64,000 bases of DNA, from the NCBI RefSeq assembly GCF_963677005.1, contig NZ_OY781616.1:3171001-3235000 (forward strand), written 5' to 3'. A model generated the notes under the pieces. It saw only the letters and a program-made list of their open reading frames with translations. It had not been told where the DNA came from and searched no databases. Origin of the DNA: Maridesulfovibrio sp. (GTDB taxonomy: Bacteria; Desulfobacterota; Desulfovibrionia; Desulfovibrionales; Desulfovibrionaceae). Position 1 is the first letter of the stretch, and every line of letters begins with the position of its first letter. This document shows, in pieces, positions 1 through 8,405 of this stretch. A program made the position numbers and the translations under genes.

Positions 1-2158
1 GTTTGCCATTGAACCCGCGACGGCGACAGACTTCGAAGAATCCCTCAATCTTGCGGCTGACTCCGCCCACGGCCATGATCATCCCGGACTGGCTCACCGC
101 GCCGGTGAAAGCATAATCATATTTAATAGGCACTCCGGAAAGAGAGGAAAGGAGCGCGGCAAGCTCCGCTCCCGAGGCCGAATCGCCTTCTATACCAGCA
201 TAGCTTTGTTCGAAGCACAGGCTTCCGGTCATGACAATGGGCTTGTCCTGAGCGAAGAGCCGGACCAGACAGCTCTTGATGATCATCATCCCCTTGGTGT
301 GGATGGGACCGCCCATGCGGGCCTCCCGTTCCAGGTCGAGGATGCCCCCGTGTCCTACTCCTACGGTACAGGAAATGCGGTGCGGAAGCCCGAATTCATA
401 ATCGCCGAACAGGGTTACGGAAAGTCCGTTGGCATGGCCCACCCCTTCTCCGGTGGTTTCAACCTTGATGACCTCCCGGTCATACTCGGTCATGAATTCC
501 TCTTCATAGAGATTGGAACGGAAGTCCTTCATGGAGATGGCTTCGCCGATGGCCGGAAGATCGACCGTCTTCTTGCCGTCCAGTGCGGCAAGGGCCGAGG
601 CTTCCACCATCATTTCCTTGATCAGCGGTATGCGCAGGGATAGTTTTGTCTGATCTTCGGCCAGTCTGCTGGAGTGGTCCACTATGCGTGCCAGTGAACT
701 GCGCTCAAAGGGCAGCAGTTCCGCATCGGTGATTATCTTGCCGAGGACCCTTACAAACCGTTCAATATTTTCGGCATTGCGCTCGGCATAGAGCTGCATG
801 TGTGCCTTGAGCTTGAAATATTTTCCGAAACGCTCATCATTGTATAGCAGCAGTTCGTACGTATCCTCCGATCCGATCAGAATTACGGTCAGGTCAAGGG
901 GAATCGGTTCCGGTTCCAGGGTTTTGGTCCTGACCTGATCGCCTTCGCCCGGGTCCTCAATTCTGGCCTGCCCGGTGCGCAACGCACGCAGCAGTCCTTC
1001 CCATGATGACGGAGTAGTCAGGATATCGTCGGCATATACAATCAGGTATCCGTGATTGGCCTTGTGGATGTCACCGGCCCTTATAAGGGTGAAATCGGTA
1101 TACAGGGCGCCCATTTCGGATTCCCTTTCAATGGAGCCGAGCAGATTGAAGGGGGTGGGGTGGTCGGACATGACCACCGGGGCACCTTCAGTCTCGCTGT
1201 TATCCACAAGCAGGTTGACGTCAAAGCGGGAAAAAAGATCGTCCGCCGGGGACGCATCCGAAAGATTCAGTCCGGCCAGCGGCGAAGGGCTCGGCTGCTC
1301 GCGTGCCATGAACAGGTCGATGTTGTCGATAAGTTCGGATTCAATGTCGTCCAGATAATCCCTGATTGTCTCGAAGCTGTCATAATCCTTGTGCAGTGGA
1401 GCCAGCTGTTCTTTGAGCATCTCCTTGGCTGTTTCCTGATGGAGCTTGCGCTCGTCCTTGCGGAACCCCTCTTCCGTCTTGCCGATGCGACGCAGAATGG
1501 CGGTAATTTCGATCAGCAGGTCGTCTGCGGAATTGCGCAGGGTTTTACGCAGTTCCGGGTCAAGACGCTCGAATTCCTCGTCGTTGAGTATTCTTCCTTC
1601 CACGAGCGGAATCAGGGTCAGCCCGTTCTGATCGTCGATTTCAAGGCTGAATCCGCGCTCTTTGGCCAGGTCTTCCATTTTGGAAAACATATCCTCGCGT
1701 TCGTCCTGAAAAGTTCTGGAGATTTTTTCATGGGCCTTTACATGAGGTTCCCGTTCAAACCACGCCGGGAGCTGTTCCCTTATCTGAGCGGTTACATCCG
1801 CAAGGGCTTCCTTGAATTCCTTACCCTTGCCTGCAGGAAGGTTGACCGCGATCGGGCGGTCCTGGTGCGAAAAATTGTGCAGATACAACTGGTCAGGCGG
1901 AGTTGGGCGGTTTGCGGCCCTAAGTTTGAAATATTCTCTGGCAAAGTAGCTTCGTCCGAGATTGGCATCCCCGGAAAGGTAAAGATTGTGGCATGTCCCC
2001 CGTATGGCCAGGGCCATACGGAAAGCCTGCAGCGCCCTTGGCTGAAAAAGGTCATAATCCCCTGTGGATTCAGGTATATCAATACTTGATTCGTATTTGA
2101 TCTCAGTGGGATCTGTGCGGGAACTGAGCATTTCCGGCGATAATTCTTTTGCGTCCAT
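1..2158 (-). CDS. Lon-like ATP-dependent protease (LonB/YcbZ type), 3' end outside window
   Basis: The frame is open on the minus strand from an ATG at 2158 down to base 1, about 719 codons, and runs off the window. The N-terminal part carries a degenerate Walker A (SGDANLGRS, residues 62-70, Arg where Lys is usual), as in the short Lon-like family. A long charged, probably coiled-coil insert follows. The C-terminal part is the S16 protease domain: the catalytic Ser lies in GDSASG (Ser codon 179-181) and the Lys in KIEGFF (Lys codon 50-52), so the Ser-Lys dyad is intact. The family degrades unfolded or regulatory proteins in the cytoplasm. It is transcribed divergently from the ATP synthase genes. 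The last part of the protease domain is missing only because of the window edge. Confidence 0.9.
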   Translation of the reverse strand, partial: MDAKELSPEMLSSRTDPTEIKYESSIDIPESTGDYDLFQPRALQAFRMALAIRGTCHNLYLSGDANLGRSYFAREYFKLRAANRPTPPDQLYLHNFSHQDRPIAVNLPAGKGKEFKEALADVTAQIREQLPAWFEREPHVKAHEKISRTFQDEREDMFSKMEDLAKERGFSLEIDDQNGLTLIPLVEGRILNDEEFERLDPELRKTLRNSADDLLIEITAILRRIGKTEEGFRKDERKLHQETAKEMLKEQLAPLHKDYDSFETIRDYLDDIESELIDNIDLFMAREQPSPSPLAGLNLSDASPADDLFSRFDVNLLVDNSETEGAPVVMSDHPTPFNLLGSIERESEMGALYTDFTLIRAGDIHKANHGYLIVYADDILTTPSSWEGLLRALRTGQARIEDPGEGDQVRTKTLEPEPIPLDLTVILIGSEDTYELLLYNDERFGKYFKLKAHMQLYAERNAENIERFVRVLGKIITDAELLPFERSSLARIVDHSSRLAEDQTKLSLRIPLIKEMMVEASALAALDGKKTVDLPAIGEAISMKDFRSNLYEEEFMTEYDREVIKVETTGEGVGHANGLSVTLFGDYEFGLPHRISCTVGVGHGGILDLEREARMGGPIHTKGMMIIKSCLVRLFAQDKPIVMTGSLCFEQSYAGIEGDSASGAELAALLSSLSGVPIKYDYAFTGAVSQSGMIMAVGGVSRKIEGFFEVCRRRGFNGK

Positions 2159-2332
2159 AAAAATAAAATATTTCCTGTTTTGAAAAAATGACGTGAAAAA
2201 TACTTCCTTAATCCTACTTGCTTAAAGCGGAATTGTCACTTGCCACCGGTGGGGCTGCGTGAAATTATTTCAGTTTTTTTTGCTATGGTGTGCCGCAAAA
2301 ACTGTACACTGCCGATAGTTCTGGAAAACTGA

Positions 2333-2350
2333 TTGTGAAAATTTATACAA
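2333..2350. promoter_or_regulatory. candidate Rex operator upstream of the ATP synthase F0 genes
   Basis: The 18-bp sequence TTGTGAAAATTTATACAA matches 12 of 14 defined positions of a Rex-type palindrome TTGTGAA-N4-TTCACAA. It lies about 300 bp before atpI, and rex itself is the next transcription unit. Rex binds such sites when NADH is low. The match is seen in the sequence; that Rex acts here is inference. Confidence 0.5.
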
Positions 2351-2552
2351 ATAAAAAGATCCTATTAAAATGAGGCATTATGAATTAACAGGAAGCCAAA
2401 ATGCACTGAACGCCCATTCAAAAAGAAATTAGCTGTTGCGCTGATTATGGTTCAAGGATATGACTTTTCAGAGATTTTCGTCCGGCAGATGGAGGCCGGG
2501 GTGTTCGCTTGAAAATATGAGTGAAACTGAACCCCTGAATCCAAAGATTCCG

Positions 2553-2582
2553 TTGACTCTGCTCCGGTGATTGTGCTAGACG
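2553..2582 (+). promoter_or_regulatory. weak sigma-70-like promoter candidate before atpI
   Basis: TTGACT (2553-2558) is followed after 18 bp by TAGACG (2577-2582), a good -35 with a poor -10, about 75 bp before the chosen atpI start. The rest of the 500-bp gap between the Lon-like gene and atpI (2159-2657) is AT-rich and shows only the Rex-like site. Confidence 0.3.
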
Positions 2583-2657
2583 GAATTCACTTGTGAAGGT
2601 TTGCGCAAAGTCTTTTTTGTGCAAAAATCCATCTCCACACTGCAAGGAAATGTGGCA

Positions 2658-2927
2658 ATGCTCTTTTTTAAGGGGAACAAAGAGGTTCTGGATCTTATCG
2701 GCAATGCCGCTACGATTGGAACGCATCTGGTTGCCGCCACCTTTGTGGGGCTGGGTATCGGGTGGTATCTCGATAAATGGTTGGGTACGAAGCCTTGGCT
2801 TCTACTTATTTTCTTGTGCTTAGGAATCGCTGCCGGTTTCAAGAATGTTTATGATGAAGTGCAGCGGATCCAGAAAAAGGATCGGGGGAAAGGTCCTGGC
2901 AACAATGAAAATAAATCAGAAGGTTGA
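2658..2927 (+). CDS. atpI: ATP synthase accessory protein AtpI/AtpQ family
   Basis: A small protein of about 89 residues with two transmembrane helices. It has the AtpI pattern, with the GxGIGWYLDKW signature after helix 1 and a charged Lys/Asn-rich tail. AtpI helps assemble the c-ring of F0. The ATG at 2658 is preferred because AAGGAAA stands about 8 bp upstream and the protein then starts just before the conserved part; an in-frame ATG at 2601 would add 19 residues with no family match. The 3' end overlaps the next gene by 23 bp, so the F0 genes are translationally linked. Confidence 0.85.
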   Translation: MLFFKGNKEVLDLIGNAATIGTHLVAATFVGLGIGWYLDKWLGTKPWLLLIFLCLGIAAGFKNVYDEVQRIQKKDRGKGPGNNENKSEG

Positions 2928-3324
2928 ATTATTCCTCCACAGGCGGGGCTTTACTCATCCGGACGTACGCAGTCTGGTGCGAAATCAATTGTACCTTGCT
3001 GCCGGAACATGTCTTATAGCTGCTGTGACTTTCGGGTTTGCCCACTGGGCACTTGGTCTCGCAGCCGGAGCGGTTCTGATTACGTTCAACTTCTGGTCGC
3101 TGGCCAAATTCGGTCAGCATCTGGCTTATATGCGCAAGGGCGCAGTTGTGTCCTTGCTGGTTCGCTTCTACGGCCGGCTTATTATATCGGGGCTGGTCTT
3201 ATACGGACTTATAGTCTGGGGGCAGTGTTCGATTTACGCTCTTCTGGCAGGTCTTAGTACAGTAGTTGTGAATGCGATATTTTGGGGCGTAGCCGGATTT
3301 CGGCAAAAAGTGAAGGAGGCATAA
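2905..3324 (+). CDS. ATP synthase subunit I-like membrane protein
   Basis: About 139 residues with four predicted transmembrane segments ([49 protein letters not shown]). The position between atpI and atpB and the four-helix pattern fit the AtpR/AtpX-like 'subunit I' proteins placed at the start of ATP synthase operons. I do not see a motif that fixes its job. The ATG at 2905 has AAAGG about 11 bp upstream and lies inside the end of atpI. It is followed after 5 bp by atpB. Confidence 0.7.
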   Translation: MKINQKVELFLHRRGFTHPDVRSLVRNQLYLAAGTCLIAAVTFGFAHWALGLAAGAVLITFNFWSLAKFGQHLAYMRKGAVVSLLVRFYGRLIISGLVLYGLIVWGQCSIYALLAGLSTVVVNAIFWGVAGFRQKVKEA

Positions 3325-3329
3325 GGATC

Positions 3330-4016
3330 ATGGCTGGAGGTTTACCGCATCCATTATTGATCATGACAGAGCTTAACCACGCTCTGGGAACTCATATTCC
3401 AAACCATGTGTGGTACACTTGGTTCGGTATGTGTGTTCTTTTCATTCTGGGTTTCATTGTTTCCAGAAAACTCAGTCTGGTTCCCGGAGGAGTACAGAAC
3501 CTTGCCGAAATAATTATCGGCGGGCTGGAAGATTTTGTCGTCACCAACGTTGGTGAGGGCGGACGCCAGGTATTCCCTTTCATGTGTACACTCTTCGTGT
3601 ACATTCTGGTTCTGAACCTGATGGGCCTTGTTCCCGGATTTGACGCTCCTACTGCGAACGTCAACACCAACGCTGCAATGGCAGTGGCTACTTTTCTTTA
3701 CTACAACTACATCGGTATCAAACTGCACGGTGCAGGATACATCAAGCATTTCATGGGCCCCATTCCGGCCCTGGCTCCCTTGATGTTCATCATCGAAGTA
3801 GTTTCTCACATTTCCCGTCCGCTCTCGCTTACCCTTCGTCTGTTCGGTAACATCCGCGGTGAGGAAATCGTTCTCGTTCTTCTGTTCCTGCTTGCTCCTG
3901 TTGTTTCAACCCTGCCCATGTACTTCCTGTTCATGCTGGCAAAGGTTATCCAGGCTTTCATCTTCTTCATGCTTACCATGATTTACCTGAAAGGCTCTCT
4001 GGAAGACGCACACTAG
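3330..4016 (+). CDS. atpB: F0F1 ATP synthase subunit a
   Basis: A 228-residue polytopic membrane protein of usual length for bacterial subunit a. The essential half-channel Arg is in LTLRLFGNI (Arg170), followed by IRGEE as in the family, and the last helices carry the expected polar pattern. Together with the c-ring it forms the ion path of ATP synthase. GAAGGAGG stands 10 bp before the ATG at 3330, and a start at 3282 inside the preceding gene is therefore rejected. It lies between the subunit I-like gene and atpE. The F1 genes are not here, so the ATP synthase genes are split into at least two loci, as known in Desulfovibrio. Confidence 0.97.
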   Translation: MAGGLPHPLLIMTELNHALGTHIPNHVWYTWFGMCVLFILGFIVSRKLSLVPGGVQNLAEIIIGGLEDFVVTNVGEGGRQVFPFMCTLFVYILVLNLMGLVPGFDAPTANVNTNAAMAVATFLYYNYIGIKLHGAGYIKHFMGPIPALAPLMFIIEVVSHISRPLSLTLRLFGNIRGEEIVLVLLFLLAPVVSTLPMYFLFMLAKVIQAFIFFMLTMIYLKGSLEDAH

Positions 4017-4077
4017 GATTGACGCGAAACAGTTGAAGGCAAACTTAATTTGGGGAAATGGTCGTACGACCACTTAA

Positions 4078-4428
<351 letters not shown>

Positions 4429-4451
4429 TATTCAGGATTCGGATATATTTG

Positions 4452-4479
4452 AAGGAGGTCTTCGGACCTCCTTTTTTTT
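4452..4479 (+). terminator. intrinsic terminator after atpE
   Basis: A 9-bp perfect stem AAGGAGGTC / GACCTCCTT with a TTCG tetraloop followed by a run of T. It ends the F0 transcript 24 bp after atpE. Confidence 0.9.
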
Positions 4480-4486
4480 ACTGCTA

Positions 4487-4504
4487 TTGTTAATTTTTTC
4501 ACAT
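4487..4504. promoter_or_regulatory. candidate Rex operator upstream of rex
   Basis: TTGTTAATTTTTTCACAT matches 12 of 14 defined positions of TTGTGAA-N4-TTCACAA. It lies between the atpE terminator and the possible rex promoter, a position that would fit autoregulation. Autoregulation is inference. Confidence 0.4.
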
Positions 4505-4520
4505 ATTTTGGTGCCTGTTT

Positions 4521-4550
4521 TTGGGGTTTGACAGGCATCTCGGCTATAAT
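4521..4550 (+). promoter_or_regulatory. possible promoter of rex
   Basis: A perfect -10 TATAAT (4545-4550) with TTGGGG 18 bp upstream (4521-4526). A better -35 word, TTGACA (4528-4533), is only 11 bp away and cannot pair with it. Transcription from here would give rex a leader of about 210 nt. I see no known riboswitch in that leader. Confidence 0.4.
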
Positions 4551-4768
4551 AGCCTGCATAAATTCATTATTTGGGGTGTGTGGGGTAGCCGAAGCAAAGG
4601 GTTTTAGTGTATATAAAACAAATGGAAGGTGGCGGAGAAGGCGGCAGAGGTTGATATATGGGCCGATGAGCCGAATTATCATGATTAACGAAGGTTCCAG
4701 GTCCAGGCTGATCAAATCATCCTACCCATACTTTTCGGGCCATGTGGCATTGAAAACAGGAAATCAAA

Positions 4769-5398
4769 GTGAAAACCCAAAATATCCCCAAGGCGACAAT
4801 CAAACGGCTCGCCGTTTATATACAAGTACTGACCGGGCTCAAACGAGATGGAGTTGAGGTAATCTCCTCCGAAAAGCTTGCCAAGGCGTGTTCCGTAAAT
4901 CCTTCTCAGATACGTAAGGACTTAGCTTACTTCGGTGAGTTCGGAGTGCGCGGTGTAGGCTATTATGTTCATGAGCTTATCTCATCAATCAAGCAGTCTC
5001 TCGGCGTTGACCGGGTCTGGGGTTGCGCCCTTGTCGGCGTCGGTAACCTCGGTAGAGCTCTGCTCAGGCATAAGGAATTTGCCCTGAGAGGATTTTCCAT
5101 CAGAGCTGCATTCGATTGCGATCCCTATAAAATAGGTGAAATAGTTTCCGGCCTCGAGGTTGTGTGCACCCGCCAGTTGAAGGGAAGGGTCGATGAACTC
5201 GGGCTTGAAATAGGAATTATCACCACCCCTCCAGAACGTGCACAGCGTGCCGCAAACTATCTTGTGGATGGCGGAATCAAGGGCATAGTCAACTTTGCTC
5301 AGGCGCGAATCGATGTCCCCAAGGAAGTCCCTGTAGAATACGTTGACTTTACGCACCATTTCTATTCCGTGGCCTTTAATATCACTTCCATGGATTAG
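4769..5398 (+). CDS. rex: redox-sensing transcriptional repressor Rex
   Basis: 209 residues, the family's usual length. Residues 1-80 are the winged helix (SVNPSQIRKDLAYFGEFG is the typical recognition region), followed by a Rossmann domain with the NAD(H) motif GVGNLG (90-95) and a C-terminal swap helix ending in HHFYSVAFNITSM. Rex represses energy-metabolism genes when NADH/NAD+ is low. It starts with GTG; AGGAAA lies about 7 bp upstream. The position next to F0 genes and the two Rex-like sites suggest direct control of ATP synthase. Confidence 0.95.
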   Translation: MKTQNIPKATIKRLAVYIQVLTGLKRDGVEVISSEKLAKACSVNPSQIRKDLAYFGEFGVRGVGYYVHELISSIKQSLGVDRVWGCALVGVGNLGRALLRHKEFALRGFSIRAAFDCDPYKIGEIVSGLEVVCTRQLKGRVDELGLEIGIITTPPERAQRAANYLVDGGIKGIVNFAQARIDVPKEVPVEYVDFTHHFYSVAFNITSMD

Positions 5399-5420
5399 AA
5401 ATTTTACTTTGCAGAAAATG

Positions 5421-5456
5421 ACAGCCGCAATCGGTTTGATTGCGGCTGTTTTTATT
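5421..5456. terminator. bidirectional intrinsic terminator between rex and ntrX
   Basis: A 12-bp stem ACAGCCGCAATC / GATTGCGGCTGT with a 5-base loop, followed by TTTTATTT on the plus strand and preceded by AAAA, so it can end rex and the convergent minus-strand operon. Confidence 0.85.
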
Positions 5457-5510
5457 TGTAGCGGATGCAGCTTTGGATTGGTTTATCTGTTGGGAAGCAA
5501 CATTATAAAG

Positions 5511-6896
5511 CTACTCAACCTGTATACCGTAAGCCTTGAGCTTGCGGTAGAGCGAACTGCGCTCCAGACCTACAGCTTCTGCCAGTCTGGACACATTCCC
5601 CTTGTATTCCCGTAGTTTTGTTTCCAGAAACTGAGCCTCGAAATCTGCGCGGGCCTGTTTGAAATCCACCTCTCCTTCGGGAAGGGGAAGGGAACTCTGG
5701 GCCTGCAGTTCCGGTTCCTGTCCGGCATTGTCGAATATTTCCGGGGGAAGTTTTTCCGGTCCGACTTCTTTGCCGCCGTACATGATCAGCATGCGTTCAA
5801 CAAAATTCTTAAGCTCGCGTACATTTCCCGGCCAGGAGTAGCGGCACAGGGCCTTGAACGACGCCTCTGTGAATATCAGCGGTTTGAAGCCGTGCTTACG
5901 GTTCAACCGGGTAATGAATTCGTTTATGAGCAGAGGGATGTCTTCGGACCGGGCGCGCAACGGAGGAACTTCCAGCGGGAAGACTTTCAGCCTGTAGTAA
6001 AGGTCCTCACGGAAATTGCCGTTTTTAATTTCCTGAAAGAGGTCCTTGTTTGTGGCAGCAATTACCCGCACATCCACGTTTATGGTCTTGCGGCCTCCCA
6101 CTCGTTCGAAACGCTGTTCCTGCAGGATGCGCAGGATTTTTGCCTGGGTTTTGAGGCTCATGTCGCCGATTTCATCAAGAAAAAGAGTTCCACAGTCAGC
6201 AAGCTCGAATTTACCGACCTGGGCTTTTTCCGCCCCGGTAAAGGCTCCTTTCTCATGTCCGAACAGCTCGGATTCGATAAGTTCTTCTGGGATTGCCGCA
6301 CAGTTCATGGCAACCAGCGGTTTCTCGGAGCGCAGACTCTGCGAGTGGATGGAACGGGCGACAATTTCCTTGCCTGTGCCGTTTTCCCCGGTGATGAGTA
6401 CCCAGGCATCTGTTGGTGCTACCTGACTGATGACTTCTCTCATGGATGCCACCGGCCCGGACTCACCCGTGAGTCTTGCCGGCTGCTCGGTTTCTATGCG
6501 TGTTCTCAGGGCTTTGTTTTCCGATTGCAGCCGCGAAAACTCCACGGCCTTTTCCGCTGTGATAACGACCTTTTCAAGGGACAGCGGTTTTTCTATGAAA
6601 TCGAACGCGCCTTTCTTGATGGCGGAAACAGCGGTTTCTATGTTGCCGTGACCGGAGATCATTACCACCGGAAGCCAGTCCCATTCCTTTTTGATTCTGT
6701 CCAGCACTTCAAGACCGTCCATTCCGGGCAGCCAGATGTCCAGAAAAACCAGATCGGGCTGATCCTCGGAAAGGATACGGAGCGCTTCTTCTCCGTTTTC
6801 GGCATCGTTGACTCTGAAACCTTCATCCTCAAGAATTCCTCGCAGGGAATAACGGATGCCGTCCTCGTCATCTACAATCAGTATTGATTTGCTCAT
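5511..6896 (-). CDS. ntrX: sigma-54-dependent response regulator, NtrX type
   Basis: 461 residues in the standard three-domain order. The receiver (1-120) has Asp53 as phosphorylation site and Lys104. The AAA+ domain has Walker A GENGTGKE (170-177) and the sigma-54 contact loop GAFTGA (217-222). The C-terminal Fis-type helix-turn-helix ends GLERSSLYRKLKAYGI. It activates RNA polymerase with sigma-54 after phosphorylation. The ATG follows the stop of the HD-GYP gene with no spacer. Its likely kinase is NtrY, two genes upstream. The targets cannot be read from this window. Confidence 0.92.
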   Translation of the reverse strand: MSKSILIVDDEDGIRYSLRGILEDEGFRVNDAENGEEALRILSEDQPDLVFLDIWLPGMDGLEVLDRIKKEWDWLPVVMISGHGNIETAVSAIKKGAFDFIEKPLSLEKVVITAEKAVEFSRLQSENKALRTRIETEQPARLTGESGPVASMREVISQVAPTDAWVLITGENGTGKEIVARSIHSQSLRSEKPLVAMNCAAIPEELIESELFGHEKGAFTGAEKAQVGKFELADCGTLFLDEIGDMSLKTQAKILRILQEQRFERVGGRKTINVDVRVIAATNKDLFQEIKNGNFREDLYYRLKVFPLEVPPLRARSEDIPLLINEFITRLNRKHGFKPLIFTEASFKALCRYSWPGNVRELKNFVERMLIMYGGKEVGPEKLPPEIFDNAGQEPELQAQSSLPLPEGEVDFKQARADFEAQFLETKLREYKGNVSRLAEAVGLERSSLYRKLKAYGIQVE

Positions 6897-8276
6897 TTAA
6901 AACTCAAAGGAAAATTTGTCGTTTTCAATTACCTGTGTGCAGGCATCCACAACCATGGCATCGTAAGTTGTGCCTCTACCGCGAATAATCTCGTCCATGG
7001 CCCTCATCAGCCCCAGAGCGGCACGGTAGGGGCGGTGGGAGCTCATAGCCTCTACCACATCGGCCACGGCAATGATCTTCGCTTCAGGAAGAATCTGGTC
7101 ACCGGCGAGGGCGTTGGGGTAGCCTGTTCCGTCAATACGTTCATGGTGCTGCAGAACTATTTTGGCTACGGGCCATGGGAAGGAGATGCTCTTTAGAATC
7201 TCGTATCCGGCTTCGGAATGTGTCTTCATCAGGCCCATTTCAAGGTCCGTAAGTCTTGTCGGTTTGGAAAGAATTTCGGCCGGAATTGATATCTTTCCGA
7301 TATCATGGAGTATCCCGGCAATTCGAATGCAGTTGATTTCCTCAGCAGACATGTTCATCTTGACGGCTATCCTGCAGGCGAGTTCTGCCACCCGTTGCTG
7401 GTGCCCGGAGGTGTAAGGGTCACGCTTTTCGGACATGGCCGTCAGTGAGACAACTGTTTCTTCGAAGGTCCGGCGAAGTTGTTTCAGGCTGTTTTTCAGT
7501 GCCGCTTCACTGTTTTTCAGCTGCGAGATATCCCTCAGAACTATCACAACACCGATAGTATGGTTTTTTTCCTCAATATTAGAAATATTTATCGAAACAG
7601 GAACCATGCGGTTCTCTGTCTTGAGGATGGCATCGTTGAGAATGGTTCCTGATTCATATTCCTGAAATATTTTTATTGGCTTGAGACTGCCTGCATCCAG
7701 GATATTGATTTTATCGCAAAAATTGTGTCCGCACAGGGTTTCTGTTGTCTCACTCAGCATGAAGCTCGCTGATTTATTGACAGATTTAATGCATCCGTGA
7801 TGGTCGGTGGTTATGACCGCGTCCCCGATGCTGTTGAACGTTGTTGTCAGCCAGCGCCGGTTTTCGTTCAAGGTGCTTTCGGTTTTGTATTTGTACAGGG
7901 CCATTTCAATGGTCAGGTTCAACTCACGGTCTTCAAAGGGTTTTATTATATATCCGAAAGGCTCTGTGATTTTTGCGCGCGTCAGGGTTTCGTTATCCGC
8001 ATAAGCGGTGAGGTATATAACCGGTATTGACAGCTCGGCCTTGATGATCTCGGCAGTATCTATCCCGTCCATATCCCCTTCAAGCATGATGTCCATCAGT
8101 ATCAGGTCCGGGGTTTGTTCAGCAGCCATTACTGTGGCTACTTCACCAGAGGGAGCTACTCCCGTTACTGTGTAGCCCAGGTGGTTGAGTCTGCCTCTGA
8201 TGTCCAGAGCAACGATGGATTCGTCTTCGACAATAAGTATGCGTGGCGAATTTTTGTCGGTATTGTCCGGAATCAT
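6897..8276 (-). CDS. response regulator with PAS and HD-GYP domains
   Basis: 459 residues. Receiver domain 10-125 with Asp62 and Lys112; a PAS domain about 140-255; an HD-GYP domain from about 275 with HD at 324-325 (GILHDIGKI) and HHERIDGTGYP at 377-387. HD-GYP proteins hydrolyse cyclic-di-GMP, and both the metal-binding HD and the GYP motif are intact. AGGA stands 7 bp before the ATG. It lies between ntrY and ntrX in one minus-strand operon, so the kinase NtrY may have two outputs, one transcriptional and one through c-di-GMP. That link is inference. Confidence 0.9.
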   Translation of the reverse strand: MIPDNTDKNSPRILIVEDESIVALDIRGRLNHLGYTVTGVAPSGEVATVMAAEQTPDLILMDIMLEGDMDGIDTAEIIKAELSIPVIYLTAYADNETLTRAKITEPFGYIIKPFEDRELNLTIEMALYKYKTESTLNENRRWLTTTFNSIGDAVITTDHHGCIKSVNKSASFMLSETTETLCGHNFCDKINILDAGSLKPIKIFQEYESGTILNDAILKTENRMVPVSINISNIEEKNHTIGVVIVLRDISQLKNSEAALKNSLKQLRRTFEETVVSLTAMSEKRDPYTSGHQQRVAELACRIAVKMNMSAEEINCIRIAGILHDIGKISIPAEILSKPTRLTDLEMGLMKTHSEAGYEILKSISFPWPVAKIVLQHHERIDGTGYPNALAGDQILPEAKIIAVADVVEAMSSHRPYRAALGLMRAMDEIIRGRGTTYDAMVVDACTQVIENDKFSFEF

Positions 8277-8405
8277 ATTAAAATCCTGTGTACATTGTTA
8301 CGGCCGTCTCCGGGTCTGCGCCAGACGGACATGATACGATCAAGCATGGTAAATAATATTGTTAAAACATGATTATGGTGATCAGGCAAGAGGGCCTTTA
8401 AATAA

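Noticed and set aside
206..2089. Several long plus-strand frames within the first 2.1 kb
   Set aside because: They lie opposite the Lon-like gene, whose minus-strand reading shows the full protease signature; the plus frames have no recognisable domains.
4528..4550. TTGACA and TATAAT as one promoter before rex
   Set aside because: The spacer is 11 bp, too short for sigma-70; only the -10 may be used, with a weaker -35 at 4521.
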